Shown here one piece after another: positions 12,698-27,500 of a DNA stretch of 64,000 nucleotides. Origin of the DNA: Azadirachta indica (Eukaryota > Streptophyta > Magnoliopsida > Sapindales > Meliaceae); the NCBI GenBank assembly GCA_022749755.1, contig CM040451.1:14822357-14886356 (forward strand), written 5' to 3'. The notes under the pieces were generated by a model. That model ran no database searches, had not been told where the DNA came from, and saw only the letters and a program-made list of their open reading frames with translations. How positions within the stretch are numbered: the first letter of the stretch is position 1; every line of letters starts with the position of its first letter. The translations under genes and the position numbers were made by a program.

Positions 12698-14696
12698 CTA
12701 ACAAGTAGTCCACATGGATTCTTCATAATGAGCTTGATCGACCACCATGTCCACGTCGTAAATAGGTTTGGTCTGATGGGAAGCCATGAGCTTGGAGGAG
12801 GGGGAGCCGCTGTTACTTGGGCTAGCTGGGGTGAACCCATGGCTCGAGAAGGATGCAGTCTGTCGAACCCTAAGGTGCACCACCTCGGCTTGAGCTAGAG
12901 CCAGTTGGGTTTGAAGCAAGTCTATTTGGTTTTGCAGGGAAGATATGGCTCCAACGCACCCGTATACTGGGTCTCGAACTCTTGCGTTTGCTTCATACAC
13001 CATGCTGCTCACTGCATCTCCTCTTTGATGCACAGGCAATTCCTGCGTACAATTTTAATTTATATGTTATAATCTCCTATTAAAAAAAAAATTGAAGTTT
13101 AAATCTCGCTCATAAATGGATATTACAATAAAAAAGAATTAAAAAAGAAAAGAATTTATTGTTTAATTTGACATCATATTTACATCATTCTATGATCTTA
13201 GCAAAAAGAAAAACTATTGGAGTTGGAAATTGATTATATATGTGGGTGTAAATAGTCAAAATCTTGTTTTCTTTCACTTTTAATTAGGTCTTTACACATG
13301 ATACCCAACTTCGAATTTGGAATTTATTTGGTGCATGTATCAATATGTCTTCACCTTTGTGGCCACATTTCTTCTTCTTAAAAGAAGAGAAAATGGCATA
13401 TTCATCTTTTTAAGTATGAAAAAAATTGACAATTTTACTTTTTATCTTTTTAAAAATATTCAACAAAACTCTTATTTCTTTGTAATTTTTGCTTATAATT
13501 AGTACATGTTTACCTTCTTTAATATAAAATTTAGTTGTTGATATCAATAATAAAATATATTTGCATAAATCTAAAATTTTAGTGTGCAACAGTGTTGACG
13601 ATGAATTTGAAATAATGAATAGAAATTACTAATAGAAGGATTAGATATTTCTATATAAGAGTGATATTATCAACTATTTTATGCTAAGTAGGCTCGAATG
13701 TCTATTGCCCACTAAAAAAATAATTAAGCTTTTTCTTTTGCATACTTGATCTTGAAGCCAGCATAATCTCTAGAGGCCTCAAAATGTCTAAAATGTCCTT
13801 ATCATTGCCTACTAGCTTGTCTCCATATATAATTATATTGTTGATGATGAGGTTGAGCACTTTTGCTTGTCTCTCCTTCAAATCAATAACCCCTCTTAAA
13901 ATTAAACTTATTTACATAGTTAATGATACTAATAATAACAATGTTAAGAAATAATTTTCTATATATGAAAACCTTGAAAATTACTAGGGTCGAGGGTAAG
14001 TACTGGTATTGGGGTCAAAAGAGGAAAAAATAAAATAATTAAAGAAAAAGGAAAATAATTAGTGAGCTTTGTGGCTCTATGCAACTTTGTGTAGTCAATC
14101 CAATAACCACCTTTGTTGTTTTCATAAGAAGTTAACATATTTTGGTTTCTTTTATTCAGAGTAGAATAACTTTCTAATCTTGATGTGATTCACACAAAAT
14201 CTTTATATTATTAAAAAATTTAATTAATTAGTAACTACAAGACAAGAAAACATGAAAAAGAAAGTGAAGGACATGTTTGAAAGCAACTTAAAATAATAAC
14301 AATAACAGTAAAAAGATTAATTGGTTAAATTAATGATGGGATTCTAGCTAGCTTACTAATTAATTAATTATTATATAGCATATATAAATATATATAAGAT
14401 TTGGTTTTATTTTTTCTTTCTTCAAGCAGAAAAGTTGCTTCCAAACATATATAATCCTAATGTAAGTGTTTTTTGAAAGCGAAAGAGAGAGAGAAATAGT
14501 GGATGTAAAAGTCAAGAACCTGTAGCATTTTGTTGACATTGCTAGCACCAAAAACCTTGTGAACATTAGCAAACTTCTGGGGCTCATCTGCTGGAAAGTA
14601 AGGCGCAAAAACACAATCTTGGGCACACCTTCTCCTTAGAAGCTTGCAGGCTGCACATGGTGAGGGTGCACCTTGTTTCCTACCACTTTCCTTCAT
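12698..14696 (-). CDS. LBD4: LOB-domain transcription factor, LBD4-like
   Basis: DNA-binding class I LOB-domain (LBD) protein. Arabidopsis LBD4 acts in vascular tissue at the procambium-phloem boundary; the role here is inferred. Exon 1 is 14520-14696 and exon 2 is 12698-13042, joined by a 1.5-kb GT-AG intron after LQ, where LBD genes commonly have their intron. The product is 173 aa. It starts MKESGRKQGAPSPCAACKLL and has the CX2CX6CX3C zinc motif (Cys14, 17, 24, 28), the GAS block (FANVHKVFGASNVNKMLQ) and the coiled leucine-zipper-like block SSLQNQIDLLQTQLALAQAE. The variable tail is Ser/Pro-rich and ends ESMWTTC. Length and all domain landmarks match Arabidopsis LBD3/LBD4. The gene looks intact. 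Confidence 0.92.
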
Positions 14697-15006
14697 CCTT
14701 AATTCAACCTTTCACTTTTAGGGCACACACACATACACTACCCCTCAACCCCACTAACGATCTCACCTCCTAGCTAGCTAGGTAACCCTTCTTTTGTGGG
14801 ACACTTTAATTTGCCTTAAAGAGAAGACAAAAGGACAATTAATTTCTAGCTAGCTAGATTTATTAGGGCATAAAAGATGTAAACTAAAAGAGAAGAAGAA
14901 GATGATGAAGATGAAGATGAAGAAGAGAGAAAAACTAACGAGGAAAAAGAAAATAAACAGAAGACGAAGACTAGGTAGGGGGTGTAAAGAAGGAGGTGGG
15001 TGGTGA

Positions 15007-15013
15007 TTTTATA
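15007..15013 (-). promoter_or_regulatory. Candidate TATA box of the LBD4-like gene
   Basis: TATAAAA on the minus strand about 310 bp upstream of the ATG. Between it and the ATG the coding strand is CT-rich (ctt/cat repeats at about 14890-14960), as in many plant 5' UTRs. The transcription start is not visible from sequence. Confidence 0.4.
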
Positions 15014-15208
15014 AGCACAAAATATGTGGTGGGTACCACGCAACAAGACCTTTAGATTTCAGTCGACAAAAAACATTTCTTTTGACATGACTCCAATTAA
15101 TTAATTATATATCTTTTTTATTTATTTTTTAATTTAGTTTTCAATTTACTACTTTTCTTTATAATTTCATATTCTTTTCCATGGTGGATAATTTATTATA
15201 TATATGTT

Positions 15209-15224
15209 ATGTGTGTGTGTGTGT

Positions 15225-15272
<48 letters not shown>

Positions 15273-15275
15273 CCA
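15209..15275 (+). repeat. (GT)n(CT)n(AT)n compound microsatellite
   Basis: Three consecutive dinucleotide tracts, GT then CT then AT, upstream of the LBD gene. Confidence 0.95.
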
Positions 15276-16096
15276 TCAATTAGTGCATGGTATCATATAT
15301 AGTAATACCCATAATATATACAAGAAATTAATTAAATTAAAAAAATAAAGGTATGATTTTGTTGGGTTTAACTAATTTTTTGTGGGTCCTCTTTCATCTT
15401 CCTAAATAATGTTAAAAATGATGCATGCATGCATTTTTGGAACATATGTAGACACACATCATATATACCCCCATTTTCTAACCCTAATTATAGTACTAAT
15501 GGGTCAAACTTCACTACCTCATATTGTAACATTATAATAACCGTATTATTATTATTTATCTAATTGAAACATCACACTTATTTATTTATATTTATAAAAA
15601 ATATTATTATCTTGAAATTTGAAAAATATAAGAGAGAATTCTAATTATACTTGAAAGATGTAAAAACCACAAATAATTAACATTTTAAGTTATAAATATA
15701 ACATAAAATCTTATGCTAAGAAAAGGAGATATTGGTACTATATATAACATTATAGTATAAAATTAATTAAGCCTTTATCATAACATACATGATTAAAAAT
15801 AACATAATTGATGTATATTGCATATATAAATTAACTATATATTGAGTTATGGATCCAATGTATGCTTAAAAAGTTTCCCCATTCCTTGTGTTCCACGCCT
15901 TTATAAGTCCTTGTATATGTAATTTGGTCCTCCATGTTTTCATGGATTAGTGTGTGTGTATATTATATATATATATATATATATATATGAGATGGTGTGA
16001 ACCTTTGGGCTAGCTAAAAGTACTCAAATGGGAATATACCAAAGGACAAATTCACTATTAAAGAAATCAATAAAATAAAAAAAATTAATAAACAAA

Positions 16097-16097
16097 A

Positions 16098-16138
<41 letters not shown>

Positions 16139-16139
16139 A
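16097..16139 (+). repeat. (GAAA)n microsatellite
   Basis: About ten GAAA units. Confidence 0.95.
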
Positions 16140-16575
16140 GTTTGTTCAAGAAAATACCGAGCACTCTTTGTTAGAAAGTTAGTTAGCGATATGGATATAC
16201 ATGAGCGCCTTTTTGAAATTTCGAAATGTATATTATTAGAATAATAGGTTATGAGGGTATTTCTGTAATTATAATTTTACTATTTGTTGATTATGTAGTA
16301 AGATATATGCAAAAAAAAACTGAGTGATTTGGATGCTTTGATGTTGAACTACTAATTAATCAAACTCAGTATAAATCGGTGCCCCTTTTTGGATAAGAAA
16401 GTAAGAATTAGGATAAGCCATTCTACAATTACATCACTATAACACAAGATAACGAAGACTGAAAATAAATTGTTTTAGCATTAACTTGATTGTTGACAAG
16501 ATGTAACATTTCATATATATATATATATATAATGTTACATCAATTAATAATCTTTAATTTTATAAATTATTTATA

Positions 16576-16800
16576 GGAAAAAGATAAATAATTATTTTTT
16601 TTACACAATTTTTTATATCAATTATAAACCGTTAAATATAAATATATCTGACAGTTAAAATTACATTCGACATATGTATTAATTATAAATACATTAATTA
16701 TATGGTTATATGCAATTTTGACTGTTGAATGTGTTTAAATTTAACAACTTATAATTGATATAAAAAATTATATGAAAAAAGAGGTTATTAATCTTATCCC
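16576..16800. mobile_element. MITE with long inverted repeats and 9-bp target duplication
   Basis: A 225-bp element whose two ends, each about 80-85 bp, are inverted copies (for example tttttatatcaattataa on the left against ttataattgatataaaaaa on the right, and gacagttaaaatt against aattttgactgttg). It is flanked by perfect 9-bp direct repeats TTATTTATA at 16567-16575 and 16801-16809. The 9-bp duplication fits a Mutator-like parent. No coding capacity. Confidence 0.75.
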
Positions 16801-18199
16801 TTATTTATATATCATAGGTAAATAGAAGAATAAAGCCTAAATTATTCTCAAATTTTTTTTACTTGCTTTTAAGGTAGTGTTTGGAAGCAATCTCCTAAAC
16901 CATTACCACCAGTATTCGAGGCCATTTATTTTTATCAATTTACTTATTTAAGAGTTAGAATAGAAATCTAACAATTTGTGAGTGGAATTATGGGGTTGAG
17001 GCATGAGAGTAATTATGTAAGCTTGTGGTAAAACTCTTGACTTTATTATAGTATTAGTATTTAAAAAAAAAAAAAGAGTTTAATTAAATGTTATATATTG
17101 ATTTATTTAAACTAATTATATATACTTTTATCTAGTTAAACAATAAAAAAAGAAAACAAACAAAATGATATACAAACTAATTATACTTTGGAAATTAATT
17201 CTTTTATGTTTATGGCCAACAATATGATAATTTTCAGTGCCTTCGGTAGTAAGCTACAATATATAGTTCGTGACAAAGCTACCCCATTAAAAAATGATAG
17301 TGGTATCTTTTCAATTTTGTTTTTATTAATTATTTTTGGAAAGGCCTTTAGTAAATATGATCTATTAATTGCTTATGATTATTATTACCGAGTGGTTTTT
17401 GCAAAAGTAAGCGATTTGGACTAATTAACCACCATAATTATGAACAACAATAATCTCAAGTATATATACAATATATATATATATATATAATGAATCAATT
17501 TAATTCAACTTACAACATGGGCTATCCAACATCGATGTTTCTCTTTTAAATTAAAAACATATTAATGACTTTGGTCTGTATCAATCAATATCACAAAGCA
17601 GGAACTTAATTTTGTTTAGTATAATTTTCTTTTGGCAACATTGCAAAAATATATAAGCTTTTTTAATTTTTAATCAATAATTATTATGAAATAGAAACAT
17701 CAATTATCATAAAATGGAATAAATATTTAATATCAATAATATGTTATAGATAAAAATTGACGGGATAGATAAAAATTGACGGGGCAATTGATATGACACA
17801 CTTATATTGTTATTATATATTTCATATAGTTTATTTTTTTATATTCAGATGAATTTTCCTTTACACTTATTCAAATATTAAAAGATGTGATGATAATATA
17901 ATATTATCATATTAATTTATATAATTGAGTTTATATACATAGTGGTATTTGTTTAATAAATGCTTAACTATAGAATAAATTAAAAGGGGTATTTTAAATT
18001 TTTTAGGTCAAGAGTTAGCAAAGCAAAATTAATTAATTACCCATGAGCGTAATTCATATGGTCAAGATATATTTGATATTTTTAAACTATCTCAAAATTA
18101 TGTGACTATAAAAAATAAAAATTTGATATTTTATAAAAGAGATTTCTCATTCTCATTCAAAAACTTAAAAAAAATAAAAATAAAATTAATTAATTAGAA

Positions 18200-20040
18200 A
18201 CAAATTAGGGTTAGATCTTGCAAAACAAAAGGATAAATATATGATCATTGACTTTTGCTTGAGGGAAAGGCATTGACTTTTCCCAACAACAAAAATAAAG
18301 AATCCCACAAAATCTAATGTGATTCAATAATAACTATGATTACTCGATGGAAGAATTGGATATTATTGCAATAATCTAAATCATTACTCTAATCATACCT
18401 AAGAGATTTGAAATATAAAATAATTCTATTAATAAAGAAAAAGTGTTTATTAATCTTTGTTATACGTACAGAAATTTGTTTGAAATTTCTAGTAATTGAA
18501 AACAATAGTTTAGATAGTTTAATTTATTGATAAAGTATTTTTTAAAATGTTCATTTAATATTTAAATTTAATGAAGTCTAAAATAATTTTTGTTTATTTA
18601 ATTATATGTCTTACTATAATTGTTTTATGTTAAAATAATTTTTAAGAGAATCAACTGATCAGTTATTAAAAGTAAAATTTACAATATAAAGTATAAAATT
18701 TATAATTTATAAAAATATTACAAAATAATACCAAATATTAAAAATTTTATATTTCATATTATTATTGAACTGGCCGGCCAAAAAAAAAAAAAGAAACTAT
18801 AAAGTCACACTATAAAAAAATATCATTAATTAATAATTATAACGTTAGTCTAACATACAACTTAATATATTGTGACTTCATAATACCATTTTTGTCAGTG
18901 GTACATTAGAATCACAAACAAAATATGTATACGTGTATAATCTTGAAATTGAAAAGATCGAATTAAGACAAAATAAATAAATTAGATGGTAACACCTCAA
19001 TATTTTCAAAGGAAAATAGATATTATAATATAATTGAATTGATTAAAATACATATGGGGACATGTGAGACAATATATGTATCAAAGAAAAGGGGGAACGT
19101 GGGAATGTCTGTATCAGACGAAGACGAAGAGATCATTAATCAATAGGTAAGGTAACGTGAGAATCCATATAAGAGGTCAACATTCTCTGCAGAGTTTGGA
19201 TAAGAATAAACAAATTAATATATATTTAGTCGGCAAAATGCAGACAGATTTAGAAATTAATTTGTATGTATGCATGTATGTGTCATTGAATTGAATTGTC
19301 TTAATTTACTAGCTAGCTAGCTTGAGATTGCATGCACATGCACATGCCCTTGCATGTGATAGAAGAAGAATTCAATTGACAGATCAACTTCATGCTCCCT
19401 TCTCTTGTGGTTGAAGAACATGCTTGATTAATTTGGTCTTATTATCTAACTAGGGTTTGAATGAAACACATTTTTTAGGCAAGAAACAATGGATATGTGA
19501 TGATCAACTTACCGAAAATTGAAATAATGTCAATATATGTATATATATATATATATAAATTAATTAACACCAATTTCATCTTTGAATTTTAATATACAAA
19601 GTCATTTGTATATCATTTAATGTGATTTTAAATACTTGGTCAAGATCAGCTTTAATTTTCACCAAATTTCTTATTGTTCAATACTTTATTAATTAAAATA
19701 TAGGAAAAAAATTAACAAGTTCATATATATATATATATAATCAGTAACTTTTAAGGGATTGGGGATCAAACACCAAAGTTTGATTTATATATATTTTTTC
19801 TTAGTTTTATTGTTTTTTTTTTTTATTGATAATTATGCCCACATCCCATGCCATGTATAATAATTAATGTAATTGACTTTTTGAGTTAGAAAATACTTTA
19901 GCATTGGGGCATGCATGCTGATGCTTTAGTAGTCCACATTTCCACAAGAGATTAAAGCAAAAACGAGGAAATTAAAGAATAAATCAAGATAGGTATTAGA
20001 GAATCAAGAAAAATTATTAATTTAAAAGGAAGAAAGCAAA
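18200..20040 (+). repeat. Duplicated spacer block A (copies near 30.3-33.8 and 35.0-35.3 kb)
   Basis: 18208-18305 matches 30319-30413 (both with gatcattgacttttgcttg). 18490-18790 matches 34990-35330 (agtttagatagtttaat and following). 19085-20040 matches 30600-33830 in pieces, including gctagctagcttg..gattgcatg, gatttggtctta-type text and cactttagcattggggcatg. The copies are clearly diverged and interrupted by insertions. No gene is seen in the block. Confidence 0.7.
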
Positions 20041-22979
20041 ACGAAAGTTAATATGGGCGGCAAAACTAACTAATAATAATGACCTCTTCATTCTCAATGC
20101 CAAGGTCTCTTTGATAAAGAATGGGAATGGGACCAATTATTATTTTTTCAGTCAAATTATATATATGTATAAAGTGTATATATATATGTGGGGTCAATAA
20201 TTGATTGTTTCAACAGCACTTATTAGAAAAGCAACCACCATCCAAGAAAATTTTAGTAACCTCTTTTCTAGGTTGAAAATTGTGAAAGTCGACTTCCAAT
20301 ATTATATATCCATCCAAATATTAATTAAATAAATTTACTTGATCCAAACTTTAATTATATATTGAGAATTAAGTATACCTTAATGTTTTTTTAATATAAA
20401 AAATTATATCTATAATTTATCGAATGTATGCTATATAAAAAATTTATTAAAAATTTAAGATTGGATATAATCTCATGTCATCCATAAATGTTTATACTCA
20501 ATTTAAATAAAATCTATTTTCATTTAGGAGAAAAATAACTTTCATTTCATATTTGAAGATTTGAATTCCCACCCTCCATTTAAAAGATAAAAGTACCTAC
20601 TATCATAATTAAAGAATAACTAATAATTAATTATTAGCATTAAAAGATAATATTATAGTATAGTAAGTATAGAACATGAATAGTTAGATTTTGCTCAATT
20701 ATAAATTCAACAGATTTAGTGAAAAATAGAAGCTAAGCACAAGTCAAAATAAAATTTTTACTTTCTAACATTAAATTCTAACACTATATATAACATGATT
20801 TTAGTGTTAAATTTAACTTTAACAAGTGTTTTATGTAAAATGTGATTGGATAGGTTTATCACGGTACTAAGTTAAGAAAGCACTCTTATTTGACAATAAG
20901 TTAATATTTTTCTATTAATTGTTTTATGAAATGAGTTCCCTTAATAACTGGCTAACCACTCAAATGTGAACTTGAATTGAAGTAGAAAATTTTGATTGAA
21001 AAAATATGTAATTGTTGAATTTGATATTTGACTAACACACTCATGTGTTGAAGTAGTTCATATGATATAAAAATTTTTCACAAAATTTGTAGGTTAGAAT
21101 ACAATTTTCCAATGATTTTTATATTTATTTAGCTTTATAATGTCAACAATCCCAACAAGTTATGATAGAGGCACTATATATGATTAGAAAAATAAAGCAC
21201 CCATAATAGTTATAGTCTAACTAATTGAAGCCAATCGAAAAAGCACATAGAATCAAAATATATATTTTAAAATTTTCTTCAAAAGAAAATTTTCAAAATA
21301 GCCACATGTAAACATATAATGAGTCAGTTAGCTATAAATCAAGATCAAAATGTGTAATTAATCAATTAAATAATTAATTAATATTTAAAGCAAAGTGCAC
21401 ACCTTGTTGCCTATTGAGAAACCAACAAGAATCTCAAAGGCAGGTAAATTAGGTGAAGCAATGATTGTATTCAAAAAGAATAAAAATATATTGATCTTTC
21501 AATTAATAATATCCGCCGTTTAGGACAATTCAATTAGGTATTTTTATGGTCAAAGCCTTGGAATTATTTGAACGGCTATGATTTTGCACAAATTTTGTTT
21601 GGTGATGTATTGAGCATTTGATGTGAAATTTGTGAACCCACATAGGATATGCTTTCGACCGTTAATTGGAGAAAAGAAAATAAAAAGAAAATAAAAAGAG
21701 AGAGAATATGAAAGAATCTCTTTCGGTTGGTAAACACTAAAGAAATTAAAAGGAGGGAAAGGAATTAAACAACTATAATTATATATATATATATATATAT
21801 AGTAATTAATTTCATTTCAAATCTCTCTCTCTCTATATGAAACATATTGAAAGAATTAGAAACAAAAGGGGAGGAAATTCAAAGCAAAGGGACCCAAATT
21901 GGTAGAATTTAGACAACATTTTGTCCCCATAACATGATCGATTCTAAATTAACTATACCCAATTTTGGATAATATTTGGCAAGTCTAGACCCTCCTCAAT
22001 ATAGAATGCATGAAATGATCAGTCAAGACTCAAGAATAGCTAGCGAGGATGTTTTTATATTCAAGAAAGTCACCCACCAAATAGGAATAAGCAATCATGA
22101 TGCTTATAAACTTCTTTTTTTTTTTTTTCATATTTTTTCATGATCATGATTTGTCAAGACTTTAGGGTTATGTGAGATTGTTACAGTTCACACTTCAATA
22201 GAACTATAGCTTAAGTCTTAATTAGTATACTAATTAATAGTTCATGTTAACATTTTTATTAATTAACAAAAAATTCCAATTTATTAAATAATATATATAT
22301 GATTATTAAGTTTTTTTATTTTTTTTTTAAGTTACACCAAATTCGAAATGATTTGATAGTGTCAAACATGACCAAATCATTCAAAATTTGTCCAAAAAAC
22401 AATTAAATCTTCTAATTTAAATTAATATAAACGTTATAAAAGTTCATTGATTTTGATGTATCAATTATCGACTATTCATTATATTCGTACGTTAATTATT
22501 CATAAACACATGCTTCACGCCTTTACTATTATCGAAAACCATTTGATCGATAAGCAGATTTTCTCTTTATTTTTCAAAATCTGTGACTAGCATAGTTGGA
22601 CTTGAAAAGAAACTTTTGGGGAATAATCTCCATATGATACTAATTTAAAATTTTTAATGAATTCGTATTGTGTAAATAAATAGTTGACAGGCAAACTTTT
22701 ATCCATATATGGACATATACATCTGTTAGGGTTTGAATATTCAAACTTTGAAATATTATTTGAAAAATGGTAGTTTAGTCGAACAAGAATTAAATAGAGT
22801 CAAAAATTTAGCCTGTGAAATTAATGTACACCCTAAGTTGTCTTCACCTAAATTTTGTTTCCAATTCAATATATATATTGTCTCAACAACACTTGTAATT
22901 GATTTTTAGCCACTCTATATATTATCATGTTTTGCTTTCTTATTATTGTCTTAATCTTCCAACTTAATATGTTCTTTTC
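20041..22979. other. AT-rich spacer without recognisable genes
   Basis: AT-rich sequence with an (AT)n tract near 21780-21800 and T runs near 22110 and 22320. I see no ORF with protein-like character and no clear element ends. Confidence 0.5.
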
Positions 22980-24585
22980 ACATTCTCTATTATTACTTAA
23001 AGAAAGATGCCTTTACCCAACTATTTGGAGTAGGTTACTTTCTACAATTTTTTTTAATATATATTTCATGAAAAATAGGTTCATTGAATGGTGGATTTCA
23101 ATATTTTGGTCATTATGCATTAAATTTCTTTTTATATGGATTTATAAATAGAATAATTAATAGTAAGAAATACTTTGATGTTAGGTTTTGTTTGGAATTC
23201 TAATATTTTTACTGTATTTTGAAAGTAAAGATGAATAATTCTTCAACTTCTAATGAGAAACTACTTATCTTTTTATTAATATTTGATATTTAGTACTATC
23301 ATCGCACAATTACTACGATTTTAAGGTATGATCAATTATAACACTATTTTGGTTCTTATTTAAAAGTAAATTTGTAAGAAAATAAATAAATAACAATATA
23401 ATAAATAGAAATTATTAGCATCTATTTATAGATAAGTAAATAGTAAACAAACTCTAAATTATGACCTCAATCATAGTTATAAATAAAGTAAAATAAAAAC
23501 ATTTAAAGTCAATTTAAATAAGAAAAAATATGTAAATTTTAAAAATTGATATAAAATTTCTTTTTTAAAAAAATTATAAGCAACGGTTCAAATTCAAAAA
23601 AAGAAATGATGAACATTTGAATTTATGCATTCGAAATTCAAACGTCGAATTCGATAATTTCAACTTTAGAATAGTATAACAAAATTTTTGTCTGAAATCA
23701 TATTCGTTCAATTAAAGTTACTCCGAATGTTTAATTATCTCTCTTATTTGATATTTGATATCTATAAATTCAAACCATCAATATTTTTATATACAAAACA
23801 TGGTTTAAATATTTTACTTCTTAAAAAATTAAAAGTAACAAAATATATTGTCTAACTGTGTTTTCTAAAAGGATATATATACATTTTAATTTAACCCTAA
23901 TTTTATACTTAATAAATCACAAATATTTTGTTCATAGAAATATAAATTCTTAAATTTATGAACCAGTATAATTAGATTTAACATTTTCATAGACATACAC
24001 GCACGCATGCATAGATATATAGCATTGAATGATTTACTAATATCATATATGTGTGTGTGTGTTGAATGATTTAACTTAATATTAATTTTCAAAACAAATA
24101 TCCTAGGAAAGTAGTTAGGAAGTGGTAGCTAATTTAATTAAGTTAGCTAATCTCATCTTAATATTTAGTTATTTATTAATTTATGCTAGAAAAATCAGTA
24201 GATTATGCTAGATAATAAAGGGAAATCCTTTATTAAATTCCATCGACTTCCCACAAGAGTTATCTCTCTCTCTCTCTTTTTTTTTAATGATAAATTATTA
24301 TTCTTGCCTTCTTTTTGCTGGACAACTCAACAAAATATGTCAAAAAGGAACATTCTTTAGTTATATACGTTTGTAAAACTTAATAAACTATTTATTTTCT
24401 ATTAAGTTTGTCTTTCCTTTTATTTTTACCATGAATTGACCTTTCTATCACTAAATTTATCGCCTGTATATTGATGATTTTTACTTTTCCATTATTTATA
24501 ATGGAATTGAAAGTGTAAATTTAAAATTGACTGATTGAGTTTGAAGTTATTGCTTTTACTCTTAGGGAAAGTATCTTCTGTGTCA
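22980..24585 (+). repeat. Dispersed 1.6-kb repeat, copy 1
   Basis: This stretch reappears inverted at 51502-53065, in an intron of the GT8-like gene, and its middle reappears at 33835-34555. Shared landmarks include the left edge (ctattacttaaagaaagatg, then cctttacccaactatttgga), a central gtgttttctaaaaggatata and the right edge attgcttttactcttaggga. Internal order is conserved over the whole length. I see no terminal inverted repeats and no coding capacity, so the element class is open. Confidence 0.75.
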
Positions 24586-27500
24586 ATATGAAATAGAAAA
24601 ATTAAGAGAGGTAAATTTCAAACTATATATAAAGATTGATTACTATAAAAATTTATAAGGTTATAAATTTTACACTTCCTATTAAATATTTGAAACTTTT
24701 CAACACTCTAATTTTCAAAACATCAGCTTAGAATATATTGAAACAAAATTTGATTCTTATAACAGTAAATTTTTAATTTATAAGAGAGGTAATTAAGTCT
24801 CTGTCTATCTCTATTAAGTTTCTTTTTCTTAAATTACTAAAAGCCACATGTAAGGTTTGTGAAAAATTTTTTTTCTCGAGAAAATATTGACATGAAAACT
24901 AATTTACAAGACCGACGACAACAGAAAATCCAAAGACAGATCAGCAGAAGGTGAATTTTAAGTTTTATAGTTTCAATTTTTTATTAAATAAAAGGAAAAT
25001 ATTCGCTAATCGTGTGAACCATATTGATAGAATGGTCAATTCATTAAAAAAGTATGTTGAAATCGTGAAAACAATTATTTAAATATTTTATTGGAGAAAA
25101 TAAAAATCAAACAAAAATCCAATAATTTTCTCATTAAAAAATCTAAAATAATAACATTATAGCTAGGAATATGAGAGAGGGTATTGATTTGGTACATATC
25201 TATGCATATTGTCATATCTCCTATCAAATAGAAAAGGGTTGGTTTTAGGTTTATAAGGGTAACTAGACAACACTTCTCAACATACTAATCTTTTAAATTA
25301 ATGATAAGTATTCAGACTTGTGACAAGTGATATCAGAACGAACATAATTTTTAATTTGTATATCAACCCTAAAATCTACGTCATTCGTCCTAACAATAAG
25401 GGATTATCAATTTCTATATGGATCCCTGAAGAGTGGTGGGTATAGGCAATATGAGTTAGATAAATTTACGATAGATGAGGTTAGATTAGAGTAACAAAGG
25501 CGTCACACACTTGAATAGATTAAAATATCACGTTTTACATCAAATGCAGAATAAATTGACTTAAATTTATAAGATCTGAAAGCAGCATTGACCTAACAAG
25601 CTATCGTTATCTGGATTGATGGCAAAAGTTAAGTCTGTAATCATATGTACCGTAAATCTCACAAAATTTTTCTACTCTTTTATTCTAATTTTTACCTTTT
25701 TTTTTTTTTTTGGTTCCAATCTCTAATTATTGGTAATGTATCATGCAGCATAGCCCTGCCTATGAAAGAGACTAATTTGTCGTAATAAATTGAATGGAAA
25801 TGTCAGCAAGATTTTTTCTTGATTTCATTTGTAAATTGTAAGATCCTGCCTGGAGATTGACATAAACAAAATAGAAAAATAATGATGTGGTGACATTGAC
25901 CTTGAAAGCTCAAATATTAGCCACATACTAATCAACAAACACACACCACCCCAAAGTCATAAGCCAATTTTCAAAGTTGAAACTTTTGATTGGTGGAAGT
26001 GCTTTTTTTTTGGGGGGTTATAGAAATATTAGAAATCTCAAAGGTGGGTGATTTAATTTATAATTGGAGAGATAACATCATTGAGTGAGAGAGAATGAGT
26101 GAGTGTGTGAGTGCTTAATTAATTGCCTTGATTCTTAAGCAAAATCTTTTAGGTCCAATGTCTATTTTCCACTAATTAAAAGTGCTTATGACTACTTTTG
26201 AATTAAATTTAATTTACATTTTTAACCGACACCAAATTTATATATAATCTTGCTATATACAAATTTATGATATGATAAGATTCTCTTGCATGCGTTATTG
26301 TAGACTAGCTTTTTATTCATTGTCGACAAGAGCACTTTTTTTTTTTTTTTTGTTTTGTTGCCACCACATAAAAACAAATTTTAATGAACAAAGCAATTGA
26401 AATTGTTTTCAAGAACCTTATCTCATATGGGTCAAGCTTGTCTTAAGTGTTTTTTTTTTTTTTTTTTTTTTTACATTGTCTTTTTATAGAAGGAATTTTG
26501 TATTTGGATTGTGTGGCGCACGTGCATGCAATATTAAGAATATGTCATTGTAATAAAAATAATTGAATTAAAAAATTATAAAAATAAAAATTATTAAGGG
26601 CAGACAAGGTGGAATATCTTTAATCATTCTTTGGCTTCAACCATAACTTTTTGAATATATACCACTTTAAAATTAATTATGTTCTTTCTTTCTTTTTTTG
26701 AAGGTTACATAACATAACATGGAATAACTATACTTATAAAATCATCATGAGTTTTGACTTTTTGAGCCATTTTTATTGCTTTATTGTGGATTTTTTTATT
26801 TATTATTATTATAATAAAAAAATTATTTATTTATAAACTTAAACATATTTTTATACTATTTTTTAAAATAATTAAATTTAAATATAATTAAAATTAAATT
26901 TATTATGTGTATTAATTATGATACATTAACTATATATTAGTTGTATGTATTTAATTTAATTTCAACCGTTACAAGTATTTAAATCTAATTATAAATAAAT
27001 AAAATATATATATGTATATATGATTTTGAAAAGTAAAACTTCTAATTTATAGTAGATAATATAAAATTTTACAAAGATCTTCAATTATTTTAATAGAATA
27101 ATTTAATTGTCAAATTCATAATTTGAAATGTAAAATATACGATATAGTGAGTGAAAAGTCATTGTTGTATACTTTACATTTAAGGTTATAAATTATTTGT
27201 ATTGGTTTCTACACGCTTCTTTTATCATAATAAATTCTCTTAGTGGAGTCATTATTTTTTGCAAAAGAGATCTCATACGAAATCTATGTCTATCGATGTC
27301 TTGTCATACATATTATCTTATAACTTGTTGAAATAAAATGTATACTTTTTGAGGTGTAAATTGTAATAATCAATTAGGGTAGGAAGGAAAATGGAGCAAA
27401 CAAATGGAAAGATTATAAGTGCTTAGTACCACAAAAACCATTTTATTTATATTATTTAGTACGGAGAAGGTTACAATACATTTGCGTATACCTTACATTT

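Larger units (their letters stand above)
15276..18199. other. AT-rich spacer upstream of the LBD gene
   Basis: Contains (AT)n tracts near 15960-15990 and 16517-16530, a (GAAA)n tract at 16097-16139 and the MITE at 16576-16800. I see no gene. A 78-aa ORF at 17188-17424 has no recognisable similarity and AT-driven composition. Confidence 0.5.

Noticed and set aside
12619..12840. 73-aa minus-strand ORF overlapping the LBD exon 2
   Set aside because: Out-of-frame shadow of the LBD4-like coding exon.
17188..17424. 78-aa ORF on the + strand
   Set aside because: Composition follows the AT-rich surroundings (many Ile, Phe, Tyr); no recognised motif, no splice partner and no copy elsewhere in the window.
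22927..23151. 74-aa ORF, part of which recurs in a 95-aa ORF at 52993-53280 (-)
   Set aside because: The shared peptide (KERCLYPTIWSRLLSTIFF) comes from the left edge of the 1.6-kb repeat, not from a gene. In the second case it is joined by read-through from exon 4 of the GT8-like gene into its intron.
25280..25350. Degenerate LTR primer-binding site (gatatcagaacga)
   Set aside because: Only a dozen bases resemble the motif; no LTR pair or coding trace is visible nearby.
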